Assembly: GCA_023436025.1 (NCBI GenBank)
Contig: JAEZKX010000096.1
Location: forward strand, 1 to 8,495
Direction of reading: 5' to 3'
Origin: Pseudomonadota bacterium
GTDB taxonomy: Bacteria; Pseudomonadota; Gammaproteobacteria; Burkholderiales; Burkholderiaceae_C
Length of the DNA: 8,495 nucleotides
The stretch's first letter is position 1, and every line of letters begins with the position of its first letter. Below the pieces are notes generated by a model. The model was not told the DNA's origin and did not search any database. It was given only the letters and a program-made list of their open reading frames with translations. The position numbers were made by a program, and so were the translations under genes. Positions 6,974 through 8,495 of the stretch are shown here, piece by piece.

Positions 6974-8355
6974 CGCCCGACCATGTCCCCGGGCCTCACC
7001 CAGCGGTCGAAATCCTCGGCCGTGAGGTGGCCCGAGGCAAGCGCCGCCTCGCGCAGGCTGGTGCCTTCCTTGTGCGCCTTCTTCGCGATGGCGGCCGCCT
7101 TGTCGTAGCCGATGTGGGGGTTGAGCGCCGTCACCAGCATCAGCGAGCGCTCCACCAGTTCCGCGATGCGCTCGCGGTTGGGCTCGATGCCCACTGCGCA
7201 GTGGTCGTTGAAGCTGCGCATGCCGTCGGCCAGCAGGCGCACGCTCTGCATGAAGTTGTAGGCGATCATCGGGCGGAACACGTTCAGCTCGAAGTTGCCC
7301 GAGGCGCCGCCGACGTTGATGGCCACGTCGTTGCCGAACACCTGGCAGCACAGCATGGTCAGCGCCTCGCTCTGCGTCGGGTTCACCTTGCCCGGCATGA
7401 TGGACGAGCCCGGCTCGTTCTCGGGAATCGTGATTTCGCCGATGCCGCTGCGCGGGCCGCTGGCCAGCCAGCGCACGTCGTTGGCGATCTTCATCAGGCT
7501 GGCTGCCAGGGTCTTGAGCGCGCCGTGCGCGTGCACCAGCGCATCGGCAGCGGCCATCACCTCGAACTTGTTGCCCGCCGTCACCAGCGGCAGGCCGGTC
7601 AGCCGCGCGAGCTCCGCCGCGACCTGCTGCGCATAGCCAGGCGGCGCGTTGAGCCCGGTGCCCACGGCAGTGCCACCCAGGGCCAGCTCGCACAGGTGCG
7701 GCAAGGCCGCATGCAGGTGGCGGTCGGCCTGCTCCAGCTGCGCGACATAGCCCGAGAACTCCTGGCCCAGGGTCAGCGGCGTGGCATCCTGCAGGTGGGT
7801 GCGGCCGATCTTGACGATGCCGGCGAATTCCTCGGACTTGCGCGCCAGCGTGTCGCGCAGCTGCGCCAGCGCCGGCAGCAGCTGGTTGCGGATGCCCTCG
7901 ACCGCGGCGATGTGCATGGCCGTGGGATAGACGTCGTTGGACGACTGGCTCTTGTTGACGTCGTCGTTGGGGTGCACCAGCCGGCCCTCGCCGCGCGGGC
8001 CGCCCAGCAGCTCGCTGGCGCGGTTGGCCAGCACCTCGTTGACGTTCATGTTGGTCTGCGTGCCGGAGCCGGTCTGCCACACCACCAGCGGGAACTCGTC
8101 GTCGTGCCTGCCTTCCAGGACTTCGTCGGCCGCGGCGACGATGGCCGCCGCCTTGGCCTGGTCGAGCAGGCCCAGCAGGTGGTTGACCACCGCCGATGCG
8201 CGCTTGACCTGCACCAGTGCGCGGATGATCTCGCGCGGCTGGCGCTCGCCGGAGATGTCGAAGTTCTGCAGTGACCGCTGCGTCTGCGCGCCCCACAGGT
8301 GCTCGGCGGGCACGGGAATGGGCCCGAAGGTGTCGTGTTCGATGCGGCTGGCCAT
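6970..8355 (-). CDS. fumC: Fumarate hydratase class II
   Basis: A 461-residue, iron-independent fumarase that interconverts fumarate and (S)-malate in the TCA cycle; the family works as a homotetramer. Its length matches FumC (about 460-467). TGSGTQTNMNVNEV (95-108) and HPNDDVNKSQSSNDVYPTA (128-146) are the first conserved regions. GRTHLQDATP (184-193) holds the catalytic base H187. GSSIMPGKVNP (316-326) is the lyase superfamily signature on the flexible loop, with S317 or S318 as the catalytic serine and K323 and N325 in the active site. Aspartase and argininosuccinate lyase share the signature, but the overall sequence is FumC-like. The ATG at 8355 gives MASRIEHDTFGPI, the normal family start, though its Shine-Dalgarno is poor. 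An upstream TTG at 8409 would add 18 unrelated residues. The stop TAG overlaps the stop of the reductase gene. Confidence 0.96.
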   Translation of the reverse strand: MASRIEHDTFGPIPVPAEHLWGAQTQRSLQNFDISGERQPREIIRALVQVKRASAVVNHLLGLLDQAKAAAIVAAADEVLEGRHDDEFPLVVWQTGSGTQTNMNVNEVLANRASELLGGPRGEGRLVHPNDDVNKSQSSNDVYPTAMHIAAVEGIRNQLLPALAQLRDTLARKSEEFAGIVKIGRTHLQDATPLTLGQEFSGYVAQLEQADRHLHAALPHLCELALGGTAVGTGLNAPPGYAQQVAAELARLTGLPLVTAGNKFEVMAAADALVHAHGALKTLAASLMKIANDVRWLASGPRSGIGEITIPENEPGSSIMPGKVNPTQSEALTMLCCQVFGNDVAINVGGASGNFELNVFRPMIAYNFMQSVRLLADGMRSFNDHCAVGIEPNRERIAELVERSLMLVTALNPHIGYDKAAAIAKKAHKEGTSLREAALASGHLTAEDFDRWVRPGDMVGR

Positions 8356-8495
8356 GGCGGCACCGTAGCAGCTTTTGCATCCGGCCGTGGACCACGCGGA
8401 AGGAAACAACGGCCCGTGTCCGGATTCCGGCGGCGCGCGTGCCGAGCGGGCGGCGCGGTCGATGGCGCGCGCCGGCGCAGGCCCCGCGGTGGCCC
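8356..8495. other. Region upstream of fumC, no gene recognised
   Basis: This stretch should hold the fumC promoter and leader, read on the minus strand. It is very GC-rich beyond about 8410. I found no convincing -35/-10 pair, operator or coding region in it. A gene beginning or ending outside the window cannot be excluded. Confidence 0.4.

Noticed and set aside
6184..8274. A 696-codon plus-strand frame through the reductase and antisense to fumC
   Set aside because: It is out of frame with the reductase and then antisense to fumC, with no domain or ribosome binding site.
5162..8395. A 1077-codon minus-strand frame running from fumC through to the AraC-type gene
   Set aside because: Only its last 272 codons encode a real protein. 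The upstream part is a wrong frame of fumC and the antisense of the reductase. GGAG before the ATG at 5980 marks the true start.
6970..8409. A longer fumC starting at TTG 8409
   Set aside because: It would add 18 residues that do not look like fumarase. The ATG at 8355 begins the normal family N-terminus.

Overview
The window is GC-rich chromosomal DNA with long accidental open frames on both strands. It suggests a betaproteobacterium of the order Burkholderiales, probably Comamonadaceae or a relative. This is inferred from the gene set: a small Trp-rich membrane protein of the TIGR04438 type, a Pseudomonas c551-like cytochrome, a TIGR00645/YqhA membrane protein beside acs, and a class II fumarase. 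No rRNA, tRNA, insertion sequence, integrase, CRISPR array or phage gene was seen.

Layout. (1) 100-1608 (+): a two-domain FAD oxidoreductase with a C-terminal Rieske [2Fe-2S] domain (YhfW-like). (2) 1639-1881 (-): an 80-residue Trp-rich membrane protein. (3) 1987-2295 (+): an exported monohaem cytochrome c551-type protein, divergent from the Trp-rich gene. (4) A bidirectional U-tract terminator and a second hairpin separate the cytochrome gene from the convergent acs gene, 2412-4397 (-), acetyl-CoA synthetase. (5) 4526-5155 (+): a YqhA/UPF0114 membrane protein, divergent from acs. (6) 5162-5980 (-): an AraC-type regulator, back to back with 6101-6973 (+), an NADP-dependent reductase that looks like an imine reductase/reductive aminase. 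(7) 6970-8355 (-): fumC, whose stop codon overlaps the reductase stop codon.

How the genes relate. Acs (acetate activation) and FumC (TCA cycle) are central carbon enzymes, and the c551-type cytochrome carries electrons in the periplasm. The araC/reductase pair has the form of a self-contained inducible module: a divergent regulator and enzyme share a 120-bp control region that holds an inverted repeat. The pair sits between yqhA and fumC with almost no space on either side. The FAD-Rieske protein is a redox enzyme of unknown substrate.

Nearly every gene belongs to a recognisable family, and I do not see an obviously new multi-gene system. The most interesting items are the putative imine reductase with its regulator, the FAD-Rieske fusion, and the very compact convergent gene ends (a 4-nt CTAG overlap of two stop codons and a 6-nt gap).
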